The notes below the pieces were generated by a model. It ran no database searches and was not told the DNA's origin. It saw nothing but the letters and a program-made list of their open reading frames with translations. A stretch of 20,686 bases of DNA from a virus: the IMG/VR virus record IMGVR_UViG_3300042345_000372, positions 1 to 20,686 of that record, one strand, 5' to 3'. Positions 6,189 to 12,834 of this stretch are shown in pieces (the first letter of the stretch is position 1; every line of letters starts with the position of its first letter). A program made the translations under genes and the position numbers.

Positions 6189-7927
6189 TATATATTATTT
6201 AAAAGTGTTAATTGAGCTAGTATACAAGGTTCAGCCTCGAACACACCTCCATCAGCTAATACTCTTGCCTCAAAAGAATCAACAATGCTAGTAACTAAAT
6301 TGTCTCCTCCATCAATTATAAACCAAGAATAAGTTGTGGTTAATGTTGCTCTAGCTGATGCTCCTGCTGCTGTATATTGAGCACTTCCAAAAGATATATC
6401 TACCCCAAATATTATTCCTGCTGTTGTACTCCAACCATTATAGATAGCATCTAAGTTAGCTGTTGAGAATGTTGCAGGTGTTTTGGTAGCCATAAAATCC
6501 CCTGCAGTAGTAAGGCTTGATACATTCCACCCTCCTATATTTTGATTGAATGCTGTTGCTCCATAAAACATCCCATTCATATATTGGACTGCTGCTGTGT
6601 TAAATGATAATGGTTGATTAAATACTGTTGCTTCATTAAACATATAACTCATCTCAGTAACTGCTGCTGTGTTAAAACTTAAGGGTTGATTGAATGATGA
6701 GCAAAAAGTAAACATATCACCCATATTAGTAACTGCTGAAGTGTTAAATGATAAGGGTTGATTGAATGCTGAGCAACTACCAAACATCTCAAACATACTA
6801 ACAACTGCTGCTGTGTTAAAACTTAAGGGTTGATTAAATGCAGTGCAACCACTAAACATACTATTCATATATTGAACTGCTGCTGTGTCAAAACTTAATG
6901 ATTGATTGAATGAAGTACAACCACTAAACATATAACTCATATCATTAACTGCTGAAGTATTGAAACTTAGTGGTTGATTAAATGAAGTACAATTACTAAA
7001 CATATAATTCATCTCAGTAACTGCTGCTGTGTTAAATGATAATGATTGATTGAATGATTGGCAAGAATTAAACATACTAATCATATCAGTAACTGCTGCT
7101 GTATTAAACGATAATGATTGATTGAATGAAGTACAACCATTAAACATGTCACCCATATTAGTAACTGCTGCTGTATCCAATTCATTAATTCTACTGATGG
7201 TCGTGAGGGATGTGCAATTTATAAACATTTGAGCCATACTAGTTACTCCTGTTAAATCAAGGACATCAGATACTGTAGATAGGTCTAAGTTAGAACAGTT
7301 TCCAAAATAACCTCCTAAGTTATATGTACCTCCTGCTGTTAATTTCAACTGTCCCCACCATTCTACTGATGTAATAAATCCACTTCCACCTATTTGGTTA
7401 AAATTCCACCCATCACAATTTCCATTTATTACTACAGTATAAGTTCCTGATGTTGCGTAGGTGTGAGTAGTTACAGTACCATCATTAACACTTGTCGTGC
7501 TATCCCCCCAATTAATAGTTCCTGAGTAAATTCCTGTAGGTACATAAGGTAAGGTAATAGTTTGATTTGGAGCTGTAGTAGTCCATGTAGTAGTGAATAG
7601 TGCAACAGGTATAATATAATTGCTAGACGCAAAAGCTGAACCATAGGCATTACTTGCCTGTACTTGACAAATCACCTGTAACCCTACATCTGCTGACTGA
7701 GTAATATAAGTTGTAGATGTTTGCCCTATAATCTCTGTTACTCCTCTATACCATTGATAGGTGTATGTAATTGGGGCTGCACCTGTATATGAGCCTACAC
7801 TTGTAAGAGTGAGAGTAGAACCTATAGTTGTATTACCTGATATTACAGGTGCAACCGTGTTAATAGGGTTAGGTGGTGGACCTGATGTTCGTGCTCCCTT
7901 TACAGCTATGTTTATGCCTATCTGCAT
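6188..7927 (-). CDS. BspA/DUF285 leucine-rich-repeat surface protein with Ig-like and PKD-like domains
   Basis: A 579-residue protein, probably a tail fibre tip or receptor-binding protein. A short N-terminal peptide (MQIGINIAVKGARTSGPPPN) precedes a bacterial Ig-like domain at about 22-108 (PVISGNTTIGSTLTLTSVG ... YTYQWYRGVTEI), a PKD-like domain at about 113-170 (TINWGDSTTSVNDG, then HTYATSGTYTVVI), and an array of MF-x-x-C-x-x-F-N-Q-P-L-S-F-N-T-A-A-V repeats from about 234 to 477. Eight units (261-452) are exactly 24 residues long. The C-terminal part (about 480-579) resembles the end of other DUF285 proteins, with a strand-rich cap. BspA repeats mediate adhesion to host or matrix proteins; no signal peptide is present, as expected for a virion protein. 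Confidence 0.9.
   Translation of the reverse strand: MQIGINIAVKGARTSGPPPNPINTVAPVISGNTTIGSTLTLTSVGSYTGAAPITYTYQWYRGVTEIIGQTSTTYITQSADVGLQVICQVQASNAYGSAFASSNYIIPVALFTTTWTTTAPNQTITLPYVPTGIYSGTINWGDSTTSVNDGTVTTHTYATSGTYTVVINGNCDGWNFNQIGGSGFITSVEWWGQLKLTAGGTYNLGGYFGNCSNLDLSTVSDVLDLTGVTSMAQMFINCTSLTTISRINELDTAAVTNMGDMFNGCTSFNQSLSFNTAAVTDMISMFNSCQSFNQSLSFNTAAVTEMNYMFSNCTSFNQPLSFNTSAVNDMSYMFSGCTSFNQSLSFDTAAVQYMNSMFSGCTAFNQPLSFNTAAVVSMFEMFGSCSAFNQPLSFNTSAVTNMGDMFTFCSSFNQPLSFNTAAVTEMSYMFNEATVFNQPLSFNTAAVQYMNGMFYGATAFNQNIGGWNVSSLTTAGDFMATKTPATFSTANLDAIYNGWSTTAGIIFGVDISFGSAQYTAAGASARATLTTTYSWFIIDGGDNLVTSIVDSFEARVLADGGVFEAEPCILAQLTLLNNI
6572..7147 (-). repeat. eight tandem 72-bp coding repeats (DUF285 units)
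   Basis: Residues 261-452 of the surface protein are eight consecutive 24-residue units beginning MF-x-x-C/A and continuing F-N-Q-(P/S)-L-S-F-(N/D)-T-(A/S)-A-V. At the DNA level this is an array of 72-bp units with near-identical cores, flanked by one longer divergent unit on the N-terminal side (234-260) and a degenerate one on the C-terminal side (453 on). Such arrays can gain or lose units by slippage or recombination. Confidence 0.93.
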
Positions 7928-7930
7928 GGT

Positions 7931-8437
7931 TTACCAAAGGGCTATAATATTATCAGCAGAACCGAACGGCCTAACTTTTGTTACTTGAATTGGAAGAAAT
8001 GTTCCTGAAGGAACATTAAGAAGTGTTACCTGTTCCCCACCTGCAGTAATAATATCTAAATCTCCTCCTATACCAATATATAATACACATGGCTCAATTG
8101 AGCCTGCAATATTTGTACCTGAATATAATGTGTAAGAACTCCCTACTACTGTAAATATATCTGCATTTAAAGTTAACTGTGTAGCACTATCTACTTTTAC
8201 AACTTTTGCTGCAGATTGTGGTGATGAGCTGAAGTTATATACAATATCTCCAACTTGTACATTTAATTTGTTAGCTCCAACTGAAGAAAAATTCTTTGTT
8301 GAGTCTATAAGTTTATTTGTAGTAAGTGCCCCTGTTATTGAACTAAATGGAACAACCTCATTAGGCATTGGGATATTTGTATTACTTGAAGGTATAACAC
8401 TTAATGCTCTACTTACCTGAAGTTTTAAATTTGGCAT
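7931..8437 (-). CDS. small beta-rich virion protein
   Basis: A 168-residue protein starting MPNLKLQVSRALSVIPS. The middle has VGDIVYNFSSSPQSAAKVVK and SATQLTLNADIF, a beta-barrel-like pattern of a small adaptor or decoration domain. The C-terminal segment LYIGIGGDLDIITAGGEQV followed by VPSGTFLPIQVTKVR and ADNIIALW is a pattern I recognise from small structural proteins in many tailed phages. It lies 3 bases upstream of the DUF285 fibre gene and may connect or decorate it. Exact location in the virion (tail, spike or capsid surface) is unknown. Confidence 0.75.
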   Translation of the reverse strand: MPNLKLQVSRALSVIPSSNTNIPMPNEVVPFSSITGALTTNKLIDSTKNFSSVGANKLNVQVGDIVYNFSSSPQSAAKVVKVDSATQLTLNADIFTVVGSSYTLYSGTNIAGSIEPCVLYIGIGGDLDIITAGGEQVTLLNVPSGTFLPIQVTKVRPFGSADNIIALW

Positions 8438-8440
8438 ATT

Positions 8441-8620
8441 TTATTTTTTATTGTTAAACATTTTATTTACAAGTAGGTTAGGATTGTTTAGTGCTTCTTT
8501 TCTTTTAGCACATCCACAATCTTTACCTGTTGCTTTTGAAACAGTATCTACTACTTTTTTAATTCCTGTTGCTGTTGTTATCTTTTCAATAACATCACCC
8601 ATTCCTTTAGTCTTTCCCAT
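8441..8620 (-). CDS. 59-residue DCGC-motif phage peptide
   Basis: An ORF of 59 codons from the ATG at 8620 to the TAA at 8441-8443. It reads MGKTKGMGDVIEKITTATGI, then KKVVDTVSKATGKDCGCAKR, then KEALNNPNLLVNKMFNNKK. An amphipathic repeat (V-x-x-x-T-x-A-T-G-I/K occurs twice) is followed by the D-C-G-C-x-K-R-K-E-x-L-N motif, which I recognise from short virion-region proteins of marine and gut Bacteroidota phages; function unknown. The stop is 3 bases from the next ATG, and a good -7 promoter element lies 18 bases upstream of the start. Confidence 0.82.
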   Translation of the reverse strand: MGKTKGMGDVIEKITTATGIKKVVDTVSKATGKDCGCAKRKEALNNPNLLVNKMFNNKK

Positions 8621-8637
8621 TTGATTTTATTTTTTCA

Positions 8638-8645
8638 CAAAGTTA
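8638..8645 (-). promoter_or_regulatory. -7 promoter element before the structural/lysis block
   Basis: The minus strand reads TAACTTTG, a full match to the Bacteroidota -7 consensus TAnnTTTG, in an AT-rich gap 18 bases upstream of the 59-residue gene. The same octamer occurs upstream of the 82-residue gene at 12827-12834. No clear -33 TTTG is seen, so phage-specific activation is possible. Confidence 0.5.
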
Positions 8646-8699
8646 AACAAAATTATCTTATACTTTTGAAACTTTTCTGCCCATACCAACTCTTTTCAT

Positions 8700-8990
8700 T
8701 TAGTATTTACCTCTTCGATTACTTGGATTGCTTGTTGTTGAACCACCCGGTCCTGCCCATAGATTTTTGCAGGCCCAATATCTTGGTGTTAATTTATCAT
8801 TTGCAGTATCACAACTGTGTCGTGCTTTAAAACTCTTTCTTGCCGCAGCGCTATAGTTATTGCCATAGCCCTTTGCTCCAAAGTGTAGCAATTTCTCTGT
8901 GCCATTGCTACATGCCTTGACCATTTTCTTTTTGCCCGCCCTGTTTGAAGGAACAGGACTATTGCACTTCATGTTTTCTTTATTTGCCAT
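8700..8990 (-). CDS. conserved phage protein, DUF5872-like basic C-x-W fold
   Basis: A 96-residue basic protein. The core GAKGYGNNYSAAARKSFKAR, then HSCDTANDKLTPRYWACKNLW matches a motif common in phage proteins: K-S-F-(R/K)-A-R-H-x-C-(D)-x-A-x-D-K-x-T-x-R-Y-W-x-C-(K). I associate it with the DUF5872-type small proteins encoded near structural genes. Cys and His spacing could bind a metal. Function is unknown. It shares one base with the upstream gene's stop and is likely co-transcribed with the two small genes before it. Confidence 0.75.
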   Translation of the reverse strand: MANKENMKCNSPVPSNRAGKKKMVKACSNGTEKLLHFGAKGYGNNYSAAARKSFKARHSCDTANDKLTPRYWACKNLWAGPGGSTTSNPSNRRGKY

Positions 8991-9256
8991 TAGCTAGAAA
9001 GTCCATCACCTTGAAAAGGTCGGTTAAAAGTTGATAGCCCTACTAATCTAGTCCTACCGCTACTACCTGAATCTCTATTTGCTCGTCTTCGTGCATATGA
9101 GGCAGACGCAATCTCTTTATTTTTTATTCTTTCCGCATCTCTTGTAGCAGCATTTTTAGCAATCGCCTCAACAGCCTTGTTATTAAACGCAAGTTTGTCA
9201 GCAGTGATTTTTTCCTGCTCTGCAGTTGTCTTAACTGATTTATCTTTATCGCCCAT
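8990..9256 (-). CDS. small charged helical protein, unknown
   Basis: An 88-residue protein that is Lys/Ala-rich and probably helical for residues 1-60 (AEQEKITADKLAFNNKAVEA, then ATRDAERIKNKEIASASYARR), with a glycine/serine-rich basic tail (RDSGSSGRTRLVGLSTFNRP). No family is recognised. It is the second gene after the leftward promoter at about 9500 and ends on the first base of the DUF5872-like gene, indicating operon structure. A virion-associated or assembly role is a guess from position only. Confidence 0.7.
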   Translation of the reverse strand: MGDKDKSVKTTAEQEKITADKLAFNNKAVEAIAKNAATRDAERIKNKEIASASYARRRANRDSGSSGRTRLVGLSTFNRPFQGDGLSS

Positions 9257-9266
9257 TTTAGTTTAT

Positions 9267-9461
9267 TTAAAAATTAGAAGGAGGTAATGGAGTATCTCTT
9301 TCCTTTAAATTAATTATACGGTTCTCAACTCTCGCTGCTCTTCCTAATAATCTATCGGCTTTTCTTTCTCTTCCTTCATCTACAGCTTTTTTGCCTCTGC
9401 TTACAAGTTTAGCTTCTTTCTCTTTTAATCTTTTGATTTTTTTTTCGTCATCAAATGGCAT
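9267..9461 (-). CDS. small basic coiled protein, unknown
   Basis: A 64-residue protein, almost entirely charged helix (DDEKKIKRLKEKEAKLVSRG, then KKAVDEGRERKADRLLGRAA, then RVENRIINLKER) ending in PLPPSNF. The E/K/R heptad pattern suggests a coiled coil. It is the first gene of the leftward block, 36 bases downstream of the -7 element. Function is unknown. Confidence 0.72.
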   Translation of the reverse strand: MPFDDEKKIKRLKEKEAKLVSRGKKAVDEGRERKADRLLGRAARVENRIINLKERDTPLPPSNF

Positions 9462-9489
9462 GGCTTTTGTTTTTTAAGTTATTATGAAT

Positions 9490-9497
9490 TAACTTTA
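9490..9497 (+). promoter_or_regulatory. near-consensus -7 element for the rightward regulator gene
   Basis: TAACTTTA differs from TAnnTTTG only in the last base and lies 28 bases before the ATG at 9526. The surrounding 13 bases, AATTAACTTTACA, recur exactly at 13937-13949 in front of another rightward gene. It abuts the opposing leftward element at 9498-9505. Confidence 0.35.
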
Positions 9498-9505
9498 CAA
9501 AAGTA
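9498..9505 (-). promoter_or_regulatory. -7 promoter element of the leftward virion operon
   Basis: The minus strand reads TACTTTTG, a full match to TAnnTTTG, 36 bases upstream of the first leftward gene (start at 9461). It is directly adjacent to the rightward -7-like element, so the two transcription starts face apart from the same few bases. Confidence 0.5.
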
Positions 9506-9525
9506 ATAAAATAAAATCTAATAAA

Positions 9526-9969
9526 ATGAAAAAAATAGGTAATGACTATCTAAAATATTGGCGTGTAATAAGATATTACATCAAAAATAAGTATGGTTTG
9601 ACACAAGCAGACCTTGATATACTGCTTTTTTTGTACTCAGAACAGTATTTTACAAAAGATAAGTTCAAAGAGTTCGATGCACTTGTTAGTTGGAACGTAA
9701 ATAGGTTCGATACCCTGCTAAGAGATGGGTGGATAGTTGTATTTCGTAGGGGATTTAAAGGAAGTAGGGCAATATATGAGCTGCCGTACAAAACAAGCAG
9801 GATGATCACCTCAATATACAAAAAACTTAGCGGTGAAGAGATACCAATGGGTAGTGGCAACACTATGTTTGAGAAAAATGTGAAGTATACCGACAAGGTA
9901 TACCGAAATATGATTATGGAGATGAACAAGTCCTTTAAAGGTAAGGAAAGGACAGTAAATAAACTATAA
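9526..9969 (+). CDS. winged-helix-like DNA-binding protein, putative phage regulator
   Basis: A 147-residue protein and the only rightward gene in the left two-thirds of the window. Residues about 20-75 read as a helix-turn-helix with wing: KNKYGLTQADLDILLFLYSE, then FTKDKFKEFDALVSWNVNRF, then DTLLRDGWIVVFRRGFKGS, similar to MarR/PadR-type winged helices (helix 2-3 then a beta wing with F-R-R-G). The C-terminal part (TSRMITSIYKKLSGEEIP to the end) is helical and basic. Its promoter overlaps that of the leftward structural operon, so it could control its own and virion gene transcription; that is inference. Its 3' end overlaps the convergent groES end by 6 bases. Confidence 0.7.
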   Translation: MKKIGNDYLKYWRVIRYYIKNKYGLTQADLDILLFLYSEQYFTKDKFKEFDALVSWNVNRFDTLLRDGWIVVFRRGFKGSRAIYELPYKTSRMITSIYKKLSGEEIPMGSGNTMFEKNVKYTDKVYRNMIMEMNKSFKGKERTVNKL

Positions 9970-10221
9970 TACCACCACTACATCGTTCTCAGTGATGACT
10001 GTACACTGAACGTCATTGATTATCATGGTAAAACTACGACCCTTGTCGTAATATATCTCATCACCCTCGTTGATGACCAACACATCTGTGCCTGATTTTT
10101 GCACAACGGCGCGTTTATATCTCAGTTGATTGGCATCGTCACCCGATAAAATCAATCCCGACTCAGTTTTAATCTCTTCGTCAATGTTTTTTACTACAAT
10201 GTATTTTCCAATTGGTTGCAT
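9964..10221 (-). CDS. groES: phage GroES co-chaperonin
   Basis: This 85-residue protein has the GroES layout: PIGKYIVVKNIDEE, then the mobile loop with the GroEL-binding hydrophobic tripeptide (SGLILSG, compare G-G-I-V-L in E. coli), then KRAVVQKSG, then the second barrel half INEGDEIYYDKG and the closing strands VQCTVITENDVVVVL. It caps the GroEL ring and forms the folding chamber. It is slightly shorter than bacterial GroES (about 95) with a reduced roof loop, as often in phage versions that must enclose large capsid proteins. The order here is groEL, HNH gene, groES, leftward, unlike the groES-groEL order of bacteria. Confidence 0.95.
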   Translation of the reverse strand: MQPIGKYIVVKNIDEEIKTESGLILSGDDANQLRYKRAVVQKSGTDVLVINEGDEIYYDKGRSFTMIINDVQCTVITENDVVVVL

Positions 10222-10706
10222 CTTTTGTTTTTTATGTTTTTAGCTCTAAAGTTGTCCGTTTGTGAGTGACAGTTCGGACAAAGTATTTGTAAATTTTGTA
10301 ACTCGTTGTTCTTATTGTTGCCATCTATGTGGTGTACCTCAAGCGTTATAGGGTTATCTAACCATTTTGAAGTGTTACATAGCTCACAACAATTCTCTAC
10401 GTCTACTATTAATATCTTTCTTAAGGTTTGTATGTGTAACTTCTCTCCATTAAATAGTCTATCGTAAGCTTTTTTCTTCCAAGACTCAAGTTGCTTGAAC
10501 CTCTTCTCTTCAGAACCATTCGCCTTGTCCCAATCAACCAAAGAATAAGTCCCATCTAACCACTTTCTTTTAGTTATACAGCTCTTCTTCTCCTTTGTTT
10601 GGGCTGAAAAACTCCGCGTGTTCCTGCAAGATATGCTACAATAGTTTATCGTTCCTTTTTTAGGAACAAACTTCTTATCACACTTCCTACAATTATTGTG
10701 ACTCAT
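10194..10706 (-). CDS. HNH endonuclease inserted between groEL and groES
   Basis: From the ATG at 10706 the protein has 170 residues. It starts MSHNNCRKCDKKF with a C-x2-C ... C-x3-C zinc finger (residues 6-27), then a basic helical linker, then an HNH nuclease core: CELC (107-110), EVHHIDGNNKNNELQNLQIL with the catalytic His pair, and CPNCHSQ (143-149) completing the beta-beta-alpha-metal site. It is a free-standing homing-type HNH enzyme. Its 5' end overlaps the end of groEL by 14 bases and its 3' end overlaps the groES start by 28 bases. An in-frame ATG at 10727 would add seven residues (MLQWRGH) inside groEL; the later start is chosen because MSHN-C-x2-C is a natural N-terminus for such fingers. 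Confidence 0.93.
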   Translation of the reverse strand: MSHNNCRKCDKKFVPKKGTINYCSISCRNTRSFSAQTKEKKSCITKRKWLDGTYSLVDWDKANGSEEKRFKQLESWKKKAYDRLFNGEKLHIQTLRKILIVDVENCCELCNTSKWLDNPITLEVHHIDGNNKNNELQNLQILCPNCHSQTDNFRAKNIKNKRCNQLENTL

Positions 10707-12303
10707 ATGTCCTCGCCATTGTAACAATAGCGTTTGTACTTAGTATTGTAGTTGCCACACTTACAGCGTTCTGTAGTGCACTTCGGGTTACTTTTAGTGG
10801 GTCAATGACACCCATTGAAATCAAGTCCCCCATCTCCATTGTCTTTAAGTTGTATCCAAAGCCATTCGCTTCATCACCGTTATATATACTCTCAACAGAT
10901 AGCCCTGCATTTCTTAGTATCTGAGTCAAAGGTTCTTGTAATGCCGTCTTAAATATATTACACGCTATGCTATGCTCTTCGCTACCTACTCCATTAAGCA
11001 ACTCGTCGAAGCTTATCTCGTACAATGACTTCCCTGCACCTGACAATATACCCTCCTCCAAAGCAGAACGTACTGCACAGACTGCGTCATCAACTCGGTC
11101 ATACAACTCCTTTTGCTCCAAGTCAGTATTGCCACCAACAAAGATTACACCTATACCACCTGTTAGAGATGCGATGCGTTCAACAATAAAGTCTTTGTCA
11201 TTCTTTTGCTTTGCTAGTTTATGGGCATCCCACAGTTGCTTTACACGCTCGTCAATCTCGGATTGGTTTACGTTCTCGTTTGACTTTAGTATCACCGTCT
11301 TGTCACGACCAACAATTACCTTCGCCGCATGTCCTAAGTCGTCATAAGTGATATGACTCAAGTCGTCTCCTGTACCTTCACTGAAGTAAGTAGCCCCAAC
11401 GCTAATGGCAATATCTTGCATTAATTCGTGTTGCTTGTATCCAAAGTTTGGAGGAGCTACTACACATATCTTTAAGTTACCCTTCATGACATTTGCCGCC
11501 AATGTGTTTACAACATTTGCATTGCAAGGAGCTATGATTAATAACTTCTTACCTTCGTTAATGATTGGTTTCAACACGTTCTCTATCTGAAGGATGTTGT
11601 TTATGTCCACGTCAGCCACTAGTATCATTGTGTCCTCAAATACACACTCGTCACGTTTTTGGTCGTTTATAAACAATGGAGAGGTATATCCTCTGTCTAC
11701 TTTTATTCCTGTTGTTGTTTCTGAATATGTATCCGAAGTCTGTGAACGCTCAACAGTCACCATACCGGTTTTGCCAACGTTATTATATACATCCGATATT
11801 ATCGTTCCAATACTTCTATCATTGTTTGCAGAGATAGTTGCAACGTCAACAATCATGTTATCCGTTACATCCGTAGACTTCTCCTTTAACTTCTCCACCA
11901 CCTTAGTAGTTATCTCCGATATGTTTCGCAGAACCTCTGTTCTATTGTGCTTGTCTGTTATTAACTCAAGACCACCTAATACTAAAGACTCCGTTAAGAC
12001 AATCGCTGTAGTCGTTCCATCTCCGGCACTCGTTGCCGTTTGGTCCGCTGCTTCTTTCATCATTCTTACGGCAAGGTTCTCAACAGGGTCTAATAAGTCA
12101 ATAGACCGAGCAACAGTTACACCATCCTTAGTAACAGTTATACCACGCAAGTGGTTGACCGACTCTATTAGGACAGTATTACCACCCGGGCCTAATGTGC
12201 TCTTAACAGCATTAGACATTGTCGTAACTCCTTTGATTAATTTCTTTCGACCTTCTTCACCGAAATGTAAGTTCTTGGGTGAGTACCCTGCACTATCTAT
12301 CAT
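10693..12303 (-). CDS. groEL: phage GroEL chaperonin (group I)
   Basis: This 536-residue protein is a full-length chaperonin subunit. The N-terminal equatorial domain carries TLGPGGNTVL (37-46), TKDGVTVA (58-65) and SAGDGTTTAIVL (92-103), the ATP/Mg-binding and hydrolysis motifs including the two essential Asp residues (60 and 95). The apical domain is present, and the C-terminal equatorial part has YDRVDDAVCAVRSALEEGIL followed by SGAG, containing the third catalytic Asp of VxDA. It ends ARTYESQ without the flexible GGM tail of bacterial GroEL. Sequence departs clearly from bacterial GroEL, so it is a phage lineage, presumably folding capsid or other virion proteins with the phage GroES. A TAnnTTTG element lies 27 bases upstream. 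Confidence 0.98.
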   Translation of the reverse strand: MIDSAGYSPKNLHFGEEGRKKLIKGVTTMSNAVKSTLGPGGNTVLIESVNHLRGITVTKDGVTVARSIDLLDPVENLAVRMMKEAADQTATSAGDGTTTAIVLTESLVLGGLELITDKHNRTEVLRNISEITTKVVEKLKEKSTDVTDNMIVDVATISANNDRSIGTIISDVYNNVGKTGMVTVERSQTSDTYSETTTGIKVDRGYTSPLFINDQKRDECVFEDTMILVADVDINNILQIENVLKPIINEGKKLLIIAPCNANVVNTLAANVMKGNLKICVVAPPNFGYKQHELMQDIAISVGATYFSEGTGDDLSHITYDDLGHAAKVIVGRDKTVILKSNENVNQSEIDERVKQLWDAHKLAKQKNDKDFIVERIASLTGGIGVIFVGGNTDLEQKELYDRVDDAVCAVRSALEEGILSGAGKSLYEISFDELLNGVGSEEHSIACNIFKTALQEPLTQILRNAGLSVESIYNGDEANGFGYNLKTMEMGDLISMGVIDPLKVTRSALQNAVSVATTILSTNAIVTMARTYESQ

Positions 12304-12329
12304 ATTGTTATTTAATTAAATTGTTGATG

Positions 12330-12337
12330 CAAAGATA
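12330..12337 (-). promoter_or_regulatory. -7 promoter element of the groEL operon
   Basis: The minus strand reads TATCTTTG, a full match to TAnnTTTG, 27 bases before the groEL ATG and followed by an AT-rich leader. It would give groEL-HNH-groES a transcript independent of the small gene upstream, which ends in a hairpin. Confidence 0.55.
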
Positions 12338-12511
12338 TAAACTAAATTGTAATAAAAATATTTTTTTTAAAATAATCAGATGTCAATTTAATTTTTCCCT
12401 ATATATATATATATATTATATTAATATATGTGTATTTCTCTCACTGTATTTTCTTTTTAAAATCGACATAATCGACATTAAAAGAATAAAGTATTAATTA
12501 CTAATTAGTTA

Positions 12512-12552
12512 CAAAAATAAAAACGACACAGAATTAACACTAATTAGTGTCG
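12512..12552 (-). terminator. hairpin terminator after the 82-residue gene
   Basis: On the minus strand, CGACAC (complement of 12547-12552) pairs with GTGTCG (complement of 12524-12529), with an A/T-rich loop, and is followed by TTTTTATTTTTGT. The stem has six pairs and starts four bases after the stop of the leftward gene at 12557. It is short, so termination may be partial; the inner palindrome ACACTAATTAGTGT offers a competing fold. Confidence 0.5.
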
Positions 12553-12556
12553 ATAA

Positions 12557-12805
12557 TTACTTTCTACCCTTAAAAGACATCATTACTTCCATTCCTTCTT
12601 CTCTCATCTCTGCTTTCATGTCTCCTAATGCAACAGCCTCAGAATACATTTCTATCTTCTCAGCTCTCTTCATAGCCTTTCTTAACTCCGCAGCTTTCTC
12701 AATTCCATTCTTACCATCAGGTCGGTTATTGATTAATCTACCATCTTTTACTGTTAGTCCGTCATTCATTAAACTATAAATGCTACCAAATTTTTTTCCA
12801 ATCAT
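12557..12805 (-). CDS. small hypothetical protein
   Basis: An 82-residue protein starting MIGKKFGSIYSLMNDGLTVK, with DGRLINNRPDGKNGIEKAAE, then a charged helix ELRKAMKRAEKIEMYSEAVA, and ending MSFKGRK. No domain is recognised; the C-terminal helix could be a short oligomerisation or nucleic-acid-binding element. It is the only leftward gene between groEL and the divergent non-coding region, with its own TAACTTTG promoter element and its own hairpin downstream. Confidence 0.68.
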   Translation of the reverse strand: MIGKKFGSIYSLMNDGLTVKDGRLINNRPDGKNGIEKAAELRKAMKRAEKIEMYSEAVALGDMKAEMREEGMEVMMSFKGRK

Positions 12806-12826
12806 GTCTCTTGTTTTAGTGAGTTA

Positions 12827-12834
12827 CAAAGTTA
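12827..12834 (-). promoter_or_regulatory. -7 promoter element of the 82-residue gene
   Basis: The minus strand reads TAACTTTG, a full match to TAnnTTTG and identical to the element at 8638-8645. It lies 21 bases upstream of the ATG at 12805. Confidence 0.5.

Larger units (their letters stand above)
12304..12556. other. AT-rich non-coding spacer upstream of groEL
   Basis: About 250 bases without a credible gene. From right to left it holds a hairpin terminator for the 82-residue gene, two copies of the palindrome ACTAATTAGT (12500-12509 and 12539-12548), a 9-bp tandem repeat AATCGACAT (12461-12478), an alternating TA tract near 12402-12416, A/T runs, and the groEL -7 element. The TA tract could melt easily, but no origin signature is recognised. 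Confidence 0.6.

Noticed and set aside
6572-7147. Possible CRISPR array
   Set aside because: The regular 72-bp units have no unique spacers and translate into DUF285 protein repeats.
8658-8699. 13-codon frame MKRVGMGRKVSKV between the 96- and 59-residue genes
   Set aside because: Its ATG abuts the previous stop, so coupling is conceivable, but 13 residues are too few to support a gene.
11594-12319. 241-codon rightward frame antisense to groEL
   Set aside because: Entirely within the unambiguous groEL gene on the other strand; Ser/Thr/Val-rich as expected for an antisense shadow.
12279-12497. Rightward frame of 72 codons upstream of groEL
   Set aside because: Lies in extremely AT-rich DNA with TA repeats and covers the groEL promoter; the peptide is low-complexity Ile/Tyr/Lys.
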